A DNA stretch of 64,000 nucleotides from Dendrophyllia cribrosa. Its lineage: Eukaryota; Cnidaria; Anthozoa; Scleractinia; Dendrophylliidae. Positions 1-12,300 of this stretch are shown one piece after another. Within the stretch, counting starts at the first letter, position 1. The number at the start of each line of letters is the position of its first letter. The stretch lies in contig JAJLRJ010000006.1 of assembly GCA_024195265.1 (NCBI GenBank), positions 11,025,487 to 11,089,486 on the forward strand. The letters are read 5' to 3'. Under the pieces are notes generated by a model. That model saw only the letters and a program-made list of their open reading frames with translations. It ran no database searches and was not told where the DNA came from. A program made the position numbers and the translations under genes.

Positions 1-317
1 TTACGTGATAGGCAATAGTATCAAACTTGATCACCCAAGATGAACTGACCCTCGACTACTGACTGTCACCAGCTGTTCTAACTCCACCTCTTATGTCTAG
101 TTTTGAAAATCACCACCCCTTGAAGTTGGCTTTCATGCAACTTTCACCTTTGCACTAAATATTGGCCAGCAACTAGTACCCTCCCCCCCAGATCTTGATG
201 CATATGCCTGTTTTCAAATTAAATAGTGATGACATGTTCCTAGTCTTAAGGGTTTTTTGTTTGACTGGTTTAAGAGCCAAAACTATCAACTGTAAGAAAA
301 ATAGATTTTTTGATTAA

Positions 318-1328
318 CCCATTGACACCTGAACCGCCCGTAACCGCCCGTACAAGACTCCACTGCTTTAAAAAATTGTAACTTTCTCAATCGTGCGAAC
401 ATTGCCAAAACTAGCAGTTGTGAACATTGACTAAAAAGTCTTTCAAATTGAGATACCCAATAAACACAAAAAAGTCAGCGATTTTTGCAGAATATCAGCG
501 TTTGAATTTGGACAATAACAAAAATTACCATTTTTAACGTCATAGAAAAACAACAAAAATCACGTTTTTGCCTTTAGTTTTTTTTATTCAAATCATCGTG
601 GCAAACCCAAAAGTCAACATTTACAGCAAAATTCAGTCCTAGTCCTAGCTTAGCAGTGAATTTTGTTGCTCTTATTCGTTGCTCGGGCCTAGCTACAGCT
701 TCTTATACTAGTGCATACTCACCTTGCCTCGATTTTCAACATCACCACCGCACTGCATGCTGGGAAAAAGCCAAAAATTTTGACAGCGTTCCATTCTTTC
801 CCCACACATTTCATATTTATACTAAGTCCACAGCCACTCCGACCCACCGCCGAAATTTTGCGCTTGTTGTATTCTCCTGTGGTCGCAACTTCCAAAATAT
901 GCCGCGGTAGGTCGAGAAATTCATCCAGAGTCGAGTCCCAAAGCCACTTCGTTTCCAGGCGGCCATTTTTCCAGTTCAACGAGCAACGAGCCAAATTCGT
1001 AAACGAAGTACAACACCTAACTCGCTTCATTGAGAAGTGGACTCAGAACTACCTCCAAGCTTAATGATGCTCACCAGGCAGCTACTAAAGATGAAAAATG
1101 GCCGTGAACTTACCAAAAATCGTAGATAATTCATATTGGACCCTTTATTGCAAATCAACCAAGCAAAATGAGATCGTCACAATGACGTTTCCAGTAAACT
1201 CGAGCCTTCAGTGTTTTAGAACAGCAGCACTTTCAATGGCAACTCCAAATATGAAGTCACGAAATCCTATGGGGCGTGTGTATGCAGAAAATCACTCAAA
1301 AACGTAAAAATCCTCAGGTGTGAATGGG
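318..1328. mobile_element. TTAA-flanked non-autonomous element, copy 1 (piggyBac-like MITE)
   Basis: TTAA at 314-317 and at 1329-1332 flank a 1,011-base element with 15-bp inverted ends, CCCATTGACACCTGA on the left and the complement of CCCATTCACACCTGA on the right. TTAA target duplication and ends starting with CCC are features of the piggyBac superfamily. No transposase is encoded. Family assignment is inferred from the ends only. Confidence 0.75.
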
Positions 1329-1384
1329 TTAATGAAGAAAAATAAAGGTCACGTGACCAGGGCTTTTGACACCCCCCGGCGAAA

Positions 1385-1505
1385 GTTAGGGTTAGGGATA
1401 GTTCAAATCTAGGGTTAGTGTTAAGATTCTAGGGTTAGAACAATTTCTAGGGTAAGGTGTAACTTGGCTCAGGGCCAGGCCTAACTTAGGGTTAGGTCCC
1501 AGGTT
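1385..1505 (+). repeat. degenerate TTAGGG-like repeats in the duplication spacer
   Basis: The spacer between the two duplicated units has about seven scattered copies of CTAGGGTTA or TTAGGG-like words, only two of them in perfect tandem at 1385-1400. It could be a decayed interstitial telomere-type tract or a simple minisatellite. Confidence 0.4.
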
Positions 1506-1836
1506 TGGGGTTGGCCAGGTCACGTGATAGGCAATAGTATCAAACTTGATCACCCAAGATGAACTGACCCTCGACTACTGACTGTCACCAGCTGTTCTAA
1601 CTTTACCTCTTATGTCTAGTTTTGAAAATCACCACCCCTTGAAGTTGGCTTTCATGCAACTTTCACCTTTGCACTAAATATTGGCCAGCAACTAGTACCC
1701 TCCCCCCCAGATCTTGATGCATATGCCTGTTTTCAAATTAAATAGTGATGACATGTTCCTAGTCTTAAGGGTTTTTTGTTTGACTGGTTTAAGAGCCAAA
1801 ACTATCAACTGTAAGAAAAATAGATTTTTTGATTAA

Positions 1837-2847
1837 CCCATTGACACCTGAACCGCCCGTAACCGCCCGTACAAGACTCCACTGCTTTAAAAAATTGTAA
1901 CTTTCTCAATCGTGCGAACATTGCCTTAACTAGCAGTTGTGAGCATTGACTAAAAAGTCTTTCAAATTGAGATACCCAATAAACACAAAAAAGTCAGCGA
2001 TTTTTGCAGAATATCAGCGTTTGAATTTGGACAATAACAAAAATTACCGTTTTTAACGTCATAGAAAAACAACAAAAATCACGTTTTTGCCTTTAGTTTT
2101 TTTTATTCAAATCATCGTGGCAAACCCAAAAGTCAACATTTACAGCAAAATTCAGTCCTAGTCCTAGCTTAGCAGTGAATTTTGTTGCTCTTATTCGTTG
2201 CTCGGGCCTAGCTACAGCTTCTTATACTAGTGCATACTCACCTTGCCTCGATTTTCAACATCACCACCGCACTGCATGCTGGGAAAAAGCCAAAAATTTT
2301 GACAGCGTTCCATTCTTTCCCCACACATTTCATATTTATACTAAGTCCACAGCCACTCCGACCCACCGCCGAAATTTCGCGCTTGTTGTATTCTCCTGTG
2401 GTCGCAACTTCCAAAATATGCCGCGGTAGGTCGAGAAATTCATCCAGAGTCGAGTCCCAAAGCCACTTCGTTTCCAGGCGGCCATTTTTCCAGTTCAACG
2501 AGCAACGAGCCAAATTCGTAAACGAAGTACAACACCTAACTCGCTTCATTGAGAAGTGGACTCAGAACTACCTCCAAGCTTAATGATGCTCACCAGGCAG
2601 CTACTAAAGATGAAAAATGGCCGTGAACTTACCAAAAATCGTAGATAATTCATATTGGACCCTTTATTGCAAATCAACCAAGCAAAATGAGATCGTCACA
2701 ATGACGTTTCCAGTAAACTCGAGCCTTCAGTGTTTTAGAACAGCAGCACTTTCAATGGCAACTCCAAATATGAAGTCACGAAATCCTATGGGGCGTGTGT
2801 ATGCAGAAAATCACTCAAAAACGTAAAAATCCTCAGGTGTGAATGGG
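1837..2847. mobile_element. TTAA-flanked non-autonomous element, copy 2
   Basis: This is the second copy of the 1,011-base element, with TTAA at 1833-1836 and 2848-2851 and the same 15-bp ends. It arose with its flank in the 1,519-bp duplication rather than by separate insertion, because the sequence left of it (1520-1832) is duplicated as well. Confidence 0.75.
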
Positions 2848-3117
2848 TTAACATAATCTCAGACAAAGGAAAATAAAAATTAACTAGTTTGAAATAATTT
2901 TAACCTAAAATAATTTTAACCTACAACATACACACTGTTCAGACATATTTGTGTTGGCTCGCTTTTTAGTAACTTGTTTTCCATTATAATTTCAGTGATA
3001 TTCATGCCTATTTTAGACGTTTTGTGTTAGATTTCACTAGTTCCTTATTTTTTTATTTTTAACTGATTGTAAAGCGCCTGGATCTGTATTGTATAGCCAC
3101 TATATATTAAGTGATCT

Positions 3118-3157
3118 ATTATTATCATCATCATTATTATTATTATTATTATTATTA
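3118..3157 (+). repeat. ATT/ATC microsatellite
   Basis: About 13 ATT or ATC trinucleotides lie in the intron just upstream of the first PRKD exon in the window. Apart from this tract, 2852-3307 shows nothing beyond ordinary A/T-rich intron sequence and the acceptor at 3306-3307. Confidence 0.85.
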
Positions 3158-3307
3158 GCCATTCTCTAACAGTGACTGTTTAATACAGGTTTGAGACAGT
3201 GTAATTACTTGAATGTCTTATTTAAGAAGAGTCCCAACCATGTTCAGTTATAGTGCCAATTTGTTGAAATTGTGTGATCCGTATCGGCATTTTTGTTCAT
3301 GTTTCAG

Positions 3308-6300
3308 GTTCACTTTATTCTACTGATTCAAGCGCAATTTCAGAAAGTTTATCCGAAATGGATCTGTCAAATGACATCCCATATGAGGAGCATGATGACA
3401 TTGAGAATGAAGCAGAGGCCGAGTCCGAGTCTGCAAGCCGAAGCAGCCAGGAAGAAATGTTCGAACCTGCAAGTCCTACATCACCAGATAGCGATAATTT
3501 GCCACAACTTACTCCAACAATGAGCAATAACATTCCACTACAGAGAATAGTTGTATCTGTGAAGCACACCAAGAGAAAAGGATCAAAAGTTCTTAAGCAG
3601 GGATGGATGGTTCACTTCACTAACAAGGAAATGCAGGTTAGAGATTTTCCCAGAATATTTTAACCCTTTAACCCCTAAGAAGGCCAATAATGAAAATTAA
3701 AAAAAAATCCTAAATTTCATTTTGTAAAATATTGAAAAACAAATGGTACCATGCAAAAGTACTGCTGAAGAGGTTTCAATTGAATGGTCACACCATAGGA
3801 TTTCGTCAACAGACTCAAAAGTTAGAACAAATGGTACCATGCAAAAGTACTGCTGAAGAGGTTTCAATTGAATGGTCACACCAAAGGATTTCGCTGTCAG
3901 ACTCAAAAGTTAAAACATTCATGACTGATTGTACATAACATGATTGTCTTTGAACATAGCGTTTAATTTGTTGTTTACAATGGTTACAACTGTGAAGACC
4001 TCTTAGCTCTGTTGTGTGCATGTTCAAAGTGGGTATTGAAGTCACTGTAGCCTAGTGAGGACCCCGGTTGTATATCCAATATTTTCATGAGTATTGCCAG
4101 AGGCTTGCTAACATGTACAGTATCTTGAAATTGTCAAAAGTAATGGCCGCTTGCAGATATGATATTTCTCTTCTCGAACTCAACTTAATATTTTACTGGT
4201 TCATTGGCTCGCTCATGAGAACATTCAAAGGGAAATTTCGTATCTCCTCTCACCAATGTATAGTTGTATCACTTCCTATTTATGCACCCCAGACGTAAAT
4301 CATTTGCTGATCCATGATATCAACTTCGCGCAATCCTAATCTTGTGTTGGGTTTCCTGTGTAGTAGCAGGATTGGATTCATCTTTCCTCTGGTTCTCTGT
4401 TTCGATGCCACTTTAGCCCCCCCCCCCCCCCCCAGATTATATTGTTCTTACTGAATGTTTCATTTTGTTATTTTTTTTTCTATTTCAGAGAAGAAGACAC
4501 TACTGGAGACTGGACACTAAATGCTTGACACTTTTCAAGGATGCGACGAGTAACAGATATTACAAGGTAACTTGTGATTCCTTGTGTTAGATACAGTGGA
4601 ACCTCGATTTAACGAAGTCGCTGGGGACCGGCCAAATTTGTTCGTTAAATCGAGGGTTCGTTATATCGAAAACCTCGATATAACGAACTTGAGGGGAAAC
4701 GACCAAAATGTTCGTTTTATCGAGGTCATAGTTAATGATTGATTTGTAACACAAGTGACTTCTGTCACGCAATTCAATGCAATTTTCGTCGCCCAGAAGT
4801 GCCGCGTTTTGAGATGCAATTCATTAATCATGGTGGCTTTCAGTAGCAATTATTTTCACTTTTAAGCAGACGCGCAGCTTTTGTTTACAAAAAAAAAACG
4901 ACACTTTCACTTATCTTCTGTCGCGTGTTGACATTGTAATTCGTTATATCGAGGTAGATTTTACGTTTGGGCTTCCGGATTATGTTCGTTATATCGAGGA
5001 ATTCGTTATATCGAGGTTCTTTTCCATACATTTTACTGTAACTTTGCCGGGACATAGAATATCGTTCGTTATATCGAGGACTTCGTTAAATAGAGGTTCG
5101 TTAAATCGAGGTTCCACTGTATGCAGCTGCAGGTGAATCTTTACTGGCGTCATTGTTTACAGTTTGTTTCATTAGCATGTGAATTTACGTAGAGAAGGCA
5201 TCCTGCTAAATATGCATTAACTGACTTCCTTTCGTCAACGTCTGCAGGAGATTCAGCTGTCTGAGATCTTATCGGTTGACTCCAACATCGACCCTTTAGC
5301 AACGGATGCCACGCGAGCTCCACACTGCTTTGAGATGAAAACAAGAGACATGATTTATTATGTAGGGCAAGTGGAAGACGAGCATGAGACGCCTGACCCA
5401 GACAGTGGCATAGGGACGGTTGCGGGGCAAGCTTGGGCTGGTGTCACCCGGTCTGCTCTGATGCCTGGTTGTGTCACTCCAACAACAAGTAGCGCCCCAG
5501 GGGGTGCAACTGGTAAGGCTGGTTTTACCATTTGAATGGTCACACATTTAGGATTTCATCCACAGACTCAAAAGTTAGAACCACCTTGTACAGCGTAATA
5601 AACAGTACCACAGGAAAGTACTGCTCAATAGCTTTCATTTGAATGGTCACACTTTAGGATTTCATCCATAGACTCAAAAGTTAGAACCACCTTGTACAGC
5701 ATAACAAGCAGTACCCCAGGAAAGTACTGCTCAATGGCTTTCTTCTGAATGGTCCACACAATAATTTAGGCCTTCATCCACAAACTCTAAAAGTCAGAAC
5801 CACCTTGTAGAGCATAATAAACAGTACCAAGATTGATAAAGAACATCAGTTTGGAGAACTAAAAAGACAAACTTTAATTTTAGTAATGGGAAAACTAAAG
5901 TGTATTAATGTAAAAATATGTTGCCTAAAGCGTAGTAACATTTATCATTCAGCGTTAAAGCTCTAAGAAAGGGTCGTTACGATCGAGGAAGTTCGTTATT
6001 GATGGTTTCCAAAAAAAATCAATAAATTATGACTTCTTCTTGTACTTGACTCATCAAAAATCGCGAAAATGTAGCTTCCCAATACTGAACACCGCGAAAA
6101 TAAGAAAACACTGCGAGAGAATGCGGAAAAAGGCCGTGTCGCAATGGGTGCGTGTGGGTTAGACTCCTTGAATGAAAGAGTTGATATTGGGCATGCAATG
6201 GTTATGTTACCGGCCCCCTCAGTTGATACTCTTAAAATCTAACAAAAAGTTTGTTAATTTGTGTTTAGTTGTTAGAGATACAGATGTTGAGATGGAAGTA

Positions 6301-9300
6301 TCACACGAGGAGGAGAGGCCTAAAGATACTCACTTGGTAAGTGAACTGCGTGTCGTAAAACCAAAACCAAAGTAATCACTCTGGCCAATCACAACAGACG
6401 CAGACAATCTAATGAACCAATCAGAACGCGAAGCAAATACCTGCAGCCGGCGCACGCCAAGCGCGGGAAAACGCGTTCGAGTAAGTCACGATTGGTTTTG
6501 GTTTTACTTCTGATTGGTTAAGAAAGTGGAGCGAGATTTTTTAGCCAATCATAAAGCGTAGCAATGCAAAATCAAAGCAATCGCGAAATTACTTTCTATG
6601 CTCAATTGAAAACCGCTCTAAAATTACTCACCCTGCTTTTTCTTCAAAGGCATTCGGGGCAGTACGCAGCTCTTACAAGGTATTTTCTGATTTGCTGAGA
6701 AAACAATAGAACAAACAACACAACAATGGACCCTAGCCCTGAAAACAATAGAGCTGCGTGATACCCAAGTCCAATGAAATTAGAGGTTGTTAAGAGCTGC
6801 GTGGTATCTGGACAATTTTGGGTGCTTATTCTTCAAGAGGATCACACTTTAAGGGCGCGTTCGACTGACTGTTTTCCGGAATAAGAATAATGAAAATAGT
6901 CTCTGAGAATTGCTGGCTTATAATACTGCAATAGTTTTCTAGATGCTCTTAAGGGCTGGTTCCCACTAGCGACGTAATCGGAAGCGGAGTCGAAGTCGGA
7001 AGCGTAAGGATCCTTACGTTCTAGTGGAAATTAAAAAACGGAGTCGCAATCGGAATCGTAAGCTCGACGGAATCAGAATCGGAAGGATCAGAAGGTTTCT
7101 TTTTTCTTCCGACTCCGCTTCTGCTTCCGTCGCTTACTATCCGCTTCCGTCGTTTTGATTTCCACTAGATCGTAAGGTTCTTACGATTCCGATTCCGATT
7201 CCGCTTACGTCGCTAGTGGGAACCAAGCTTAAAGGTGATGTTACACGGGACGATTCGCAACGACGATTTTTAGCGCAACAAAATTAACGACAAGTAAAAA
7301 AATGAGCAAAATTCGTGTTTTTACGTTGCAAGTTTCTTGAAGCTGAATCAAAAACTCGCAACGAAAAAATTGCGAAGAAAATCGTCCGTGCACCCATGTT
7401 GCGCTAAAAAATCGTCGTTGCGAATCGTCCCGTGTAACATCACGTTAAATCCCGAAAAAAAACGCATTTTTTGTGATCATTTTGCATATTCTTATTCCGG
7501 CATACGTTCAATTGAATGCACACTGTAATTTTTGTTCCGGACATTATCACCTCTTTAACGGCTCCAAAGTGTAAAAGTACACAATGTAACTGTTGGGTAT
7601 TTTATTTTTCGAAGGATATCAGTCAACTGTATCAAGTATTCCCTGACGAAATTCTTGGATCAGGGCAGTTTGGAATTGTTTATGGAGGTTAGTATGCGCA
7701 TTCATTCCTTTGGCAGATTGATCAGGCTTAAAATTTCCATCCTTTAGACAAATCTTAATTCGTTCAATGGGGGATCACATGGATCATTCACGCACAAATA
7801 CCTTATAGCTACATCTGAGAAGACAATGTAGAGTTTTTTTAATGAATCGCTGAGAATTTGCTGGTTTGGTTCACGTCCTTCTTAAAACCCAGTGCGATGC
7901 AATTCCCATGCAGATGCACCATAAAGCACTTGCATAGGCCCTTTAAGGTGATGTTACACGGGGCGATTCGCAACGACGATTTTTAGAGCAACAAAATTAA
8001 GGATAGGTATGTTACACGAAACAACTTGAGCAAAATTCGTGTTTTTGCGTTGCAAGTTTCTTGAAGCTGAATCAAAAACTCGCAGCGAAAAAATTGCGAA
8101 GAAAATCGTCCGTGCACTCATGTTGCACTAAAAATCGTCGTTGTGAATCGTCCCGTGTTAAGGCCCGTTTTCCAGGCGATTTTTTGTGCAATTTTTGTCG
8201 CACTTGTCGATGCAATTTTTGTCACGCGCAAGTTGCATCTTCAAATCGCATGTGTAAACGGGCGGCGATTTCAGTGTGATTTGGGCGCGATTTGTCGCGC
8301 GATGTTGCGATTGGCGGCGATTTTTGGGAAGTCATAGCAAATTAAAGCAAATGTCGCACCCAAATCGCACAGGAAATCGCCGCTAGTTTACACTTGCGAC
8401 AATAGTTGCATTGGAGAGCGCGACAAAAATCGCATGTGTAAACGGGCCGTAACAAGTGTTTTCTATTTTAACTTCTGTCAATAAATTGTTGTTGTTTGTT
8501 TGTTTTTGTCAGATCCACTATATAACGTACGTGCAGAGCTACTATAACACACGTGCAAAGTGACTATAACGCACGTGCAGATCCACTATAACGCACGTGC
8601 AAAGCCACTACAACGCACGTGCAAATAAACTGATTGACTTAATTACATACAACTGATAGTAAAGCCCGGTTTTCACATGTCGGGAAAATCCCAGACGCTC
8701 CGGGAAAATCGCCGATCATCGCAGAAATCTGGGACGCGTCGGGAAAATAGAAACGCTCCCAATTTTCCCGATTTGTCCCCGAGCATCCCAGTTGATCGGG
8801 GATGTCTACAATTTCGTGTTTTCATAAGTCGGCCAAATCTGGGACAGTTGGGAAACAGCGAAATCCCCGATCGTCTGGGATTTTCCCGACATATGAAAAC
8901 CAGGCTTAAACTTCAAAATAAAAAAAAACATTGAAAACTTTGCTTAGAATTTATGTTGCCTTTACAGGAGTTCACCGTGAGAGTGGGCGAGATGTGGCGA
9001 TTAAAGTTATTGATAAACTTCGCTTCCCTACGAAACAAGAAGCACAGTTAAAGAATGAAGTAGCAATTCTTCAGGTTAGTAGTTGCAAATGCGATTTTAG
9101 AATTTCGCTACGACTACACTTTTGGAAGTACAGATTTTTCGAACCCTCGATTTTTCGAACCTCTAGATTATTCGAACCAACACTCGTTTCCCTTGGTTTT
9201 GATTTCAGCCAATTCCACCCTCTATTTTTCGAACTTCCGATTTTTCGAACCAACTTCTTTTTCCCTTGGAGATTCGAAAAATGGGGATACCACTGTATAT

Positions 9301-12300
9301 GTAATATGGTACAGGCGCCTTACCGTAAGCACCCAACAAACTTTTTTGCAAGTTTTTACTATAGAGTAGTGTGGTAAAACCAAAACCAAAGTAATTACTC
9401 TGACCAATCACAGCAGTCGTAAACAATCCAATGAACCAATCAGAGCTCGAAGCAATTACATGTCGTCGGCGCCAAGCGCGGGAAAATGCGTGTGAGCAAG
9501 TCACGATTGGTTTGGGTTTTACTTCTGATTGGTCGAGAAAGTGGCGCGAGATTTTTTAGCCAATCACAAAGCATAGCAATGAAAAACCAAAGCAATTGTG
9601 TAATTACTTTTGACACTCAATTGAAAACTGCTCTATCACCAGCTAATTCTTATAATTATTTTCGGAACTGTGGATGCATGTGAAGCAATAAAGTGAATAA
9701 AATCTTCGTGGAGGAGCAGTAGTCTAGTGGTTTGCGCGTCGGACTTTCAACCTGAAAATCAGTTAAAGTCGGTGGTTCGAGCCTGGGATCAATTCAATAA
9801 AATTTTTACAAGTGTAATTTACAAGTGTAGCTATTGTTTTCAAACACTGAAACAATGGCTAAACTTGTAAATTACCCTTGTAAAAGTTTTATTAAATTGA
9901 CCCCTGGTCTCTGCCGTCGTGTTGTTTCCTTAGACAAGAAACTTTACTCTACCTTGTCTCTCTCCACCCAGGTGTATAAATGGGTACCGGCGACATAATG
10001 CTGGGGGGTAAACCTTGCGATGGACTAGCATACCATCCAGGGAGAAGTAGTATAAATACTCTCAGTCGCTTCATGCACTGAAACCGGGTTAAGGTCCGGC
10101 AGTTGCGAGCCATCAGGCTTGTGAAGTCTTTTTGTAACTAACTTTACACTCCTGCGATAAACACGAAGTGACAAGATCACATTTGAGAGCGCTCAAGTTT
10201 GCGAGGAGGCATGCTCGTCAATTGAGTTCGCCAGTGGGTCCAAGTATAAGTAAGGACAAAAAAGGTTAGAAAAGCGAGTTTTACCAACGGTACTCGGACA
10301 ATTTAGGGCCCTTCTTCTCTTATTCTGGCCCTTTCAAAGCGCACGAGCATTCAAATTTACCACCTCGGTGATCATGAATAATTAATGACGTCCCAGCATT
10401 CTGCGTGATGAAAAAAATTTGTTGCTCACGGTAAGGCGCATCGCAACATAAAGCTACCGAAATTGTTTTTTTTTAGACTCTAACGTTTTCGGCGACATAT
10501 TGTTGGAGGTAACCTTGCGATGGACTAGCATACCATCCAGGGGGGAGTAGTAATAATTAGATATAATTAATTTCTAGTGATCCTTTTTTTTTTTCAGCAC
10601 GTTAATCATCCTGGCGTTGTGAACTTAGAGGAGATGTTTGAGACACCAGAAAGGGTACGTACACTTCTGATCGATGCATTCGGAGAGCGTTCATAGAATT
10701 GATGCATGTGTCTGATCGTCTTTTTTGTTTTGTTTAGGTGTTTGTAGTTATGGAAAAAATGAAAGGTGACATGTTAGAGCTTATCTTGTCAAGCGCTAAA
10801 GGCCGGCTGGACGAGAGATTTACGAAATTTCTCATAACTCAGGTAAAATTAACGCTTTGCCTCCCTTCACCTATAATAAAAGATGTTACTTCTCTTGGCG
10901 GGCGATCGCGATTGTTTTATTAGCACGAATCAAGGCCAAGATGAAGACGATGCTCATTAGCATGTCACATAACTCATCATTATATTTTAAGCCGGGTTAC
11001 GAGCAAACGTTCTATTATACTCTATTAATAAGATTCCGCCGTCCCCAGACCCCCCTAGAAATTCGTGCCTTCGGCTTCGGCTTCGGCTTCGGCTTCGGCT
11101 TCGGCTTCGGCTTCACGGTAGATTTTGGTAACGTTCTAGCCAACGAGATCTGCTAACAGATCGAATTTCATTTGAACGGCTCGCTGTGAATGGCTGAAAC
11201 AGAACAAAAATTTCGAACGGCTGTCTGTGAACGGCTATGGAAAAATTTGGAATGGAGTGAGTTTTCTGACAGAAAGCGAACAAAACCAAAATGGGTCATT
11301 TATGTAAACAAGCGGCCCCAAGTGCCAGTGCATTAGTCACGCAAAATTCATGTGTAAAATCCTTTCTAAACTTCATGTTCACCAATTGTGAAGATAAATC
11401 TTGAATGAAACTAAATATAATAATCGAAGGCAGACAGCGGGGAAAGGTATGTAGCAGAAAACAAATTTAGCCCTTTTAAGTTTGTTGTAGTTGTCAGGGA
11501 AAAGTGCACCGAATTTACATATGTCAAAAGGGTAATTTGAAACCTGAATACAGACTATGCGCTTCCATAAATTCTCTGTTTTCCTTGCAGTTTCGCTCGC
11601 CAAATTACAATTAAGCTTTTCCAAACTCTACAGGCGTTAAATCTAATCCTTGCACCCGCACGTCACGTGTTCCACTTTGCAAATGTGCACCGACAGTCAA
11701 CGACATACAAGACTATCCCAATACCAGAGACCCATAAGTGGGTTAAACGTGTAACGCGCTATTTGCTTAGTACCATATTTGGAAACCCCTCGGTCTCTCG
11801 AGATTGGAAGCAAGTTGTTCTAGCGAATTGATTGGTTGATATTTTTATCTTGATTTTCCAAATATGGCTGTAACAACTTCTTAGCAATTGAATAATCGGA
11901 AGCTTGTTTTGAAGCGTACAAGAGACAGTTGCACGTTTCAACCCACTTATGGGTTTCTGCCATAACTCAGTACTCCCTATCACAGCGTCTTGTTAAAAGC
12001 TAAATGCGAAATGCGTTTTGCACATTTAAAAGTTTAAGTTTAGTGAGCTCTGTGATCTGTGTCAAAGCCATAATTGGTTTGTCACTGGTCCTGTCATCTC
12101 ATGTCATCTCGCTGTTATTGATCATTATGCATAATTTTGGTGCCAATGTCTATGCGAAGTAATAATAGACCTCTTTAGCTTGTTTGTTTCGTTTTCCCAA
12201 TGTAGGTCATATATCTTTCTTCGTAAAGTGCGTGTTTGCAGTAGATAACATTTGCGGAGGTGCACTGTGAAACAAAGTTTTGTCCGCGTTGTCTTCAATT

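Larger units (their letters stand above)
1..2851. repeat. 1,519-bp direct tandem duplication
   Basis: Positions 1-1332 recur almost unchanged at 1520-2851, an offset of exactly 1,519 bases with only scattered substitutions. Each unit holds about 310 bases of flank followed by a 1-kb TTAA-flanked inverted-repeat element. A 187-base spacer (1333-1519) separates the copies. The second copy stops being homologous exactly at the right TTAA of its element. Small ORFs of 69-117 codons occur in both copies, but they only mirror the duplication and resemble no known protein. The block lies in, or just upstream of, the PRKD intron at the window edge, and more units could lie to the left. Confidence 0.93.
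3308..5512 (+). other. PRKD: PRKD exons encoding acidic linker and PH domain
   Basis: Three exons (3308-3636, 4489-4566, 5248-5512) join in phases 0 and 0 and leave phase 1. The first gives a Ser/Asp/Glu-rich stretch and then the conserved [16 protein letters not shown] lead-in. The second is a 26-codon exon holding the PH core [13 protein letters not shown]. The third completes the PH fold ([15 protein letters not shown], then the [13 protein letters not shown] helix). Vertebrate PKD PH domains share this pattern and keep the kinase autoinhibited. The intron 4567-5247 contains a complete pogo-type MITE. Confidence 0.93.

Noticed and set aside
1385..1505. True telomere
   Set aside because: Only two perfect TTAGGG units in tandem and unique sequence on both sides.
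656..2826. Paired ORFs of 69-117 codons in both duplicated units
   Set aside because: They are identical because the DNA is duplicated, overlap on both strands, lie in a MITE and match no known family.
11040..11156. ORF with a Phe-Gly repeat
   Set aside because: Produced by the TTCGGC microsatellite in a PRKD intron; FG nucleoporin origin is not supported.
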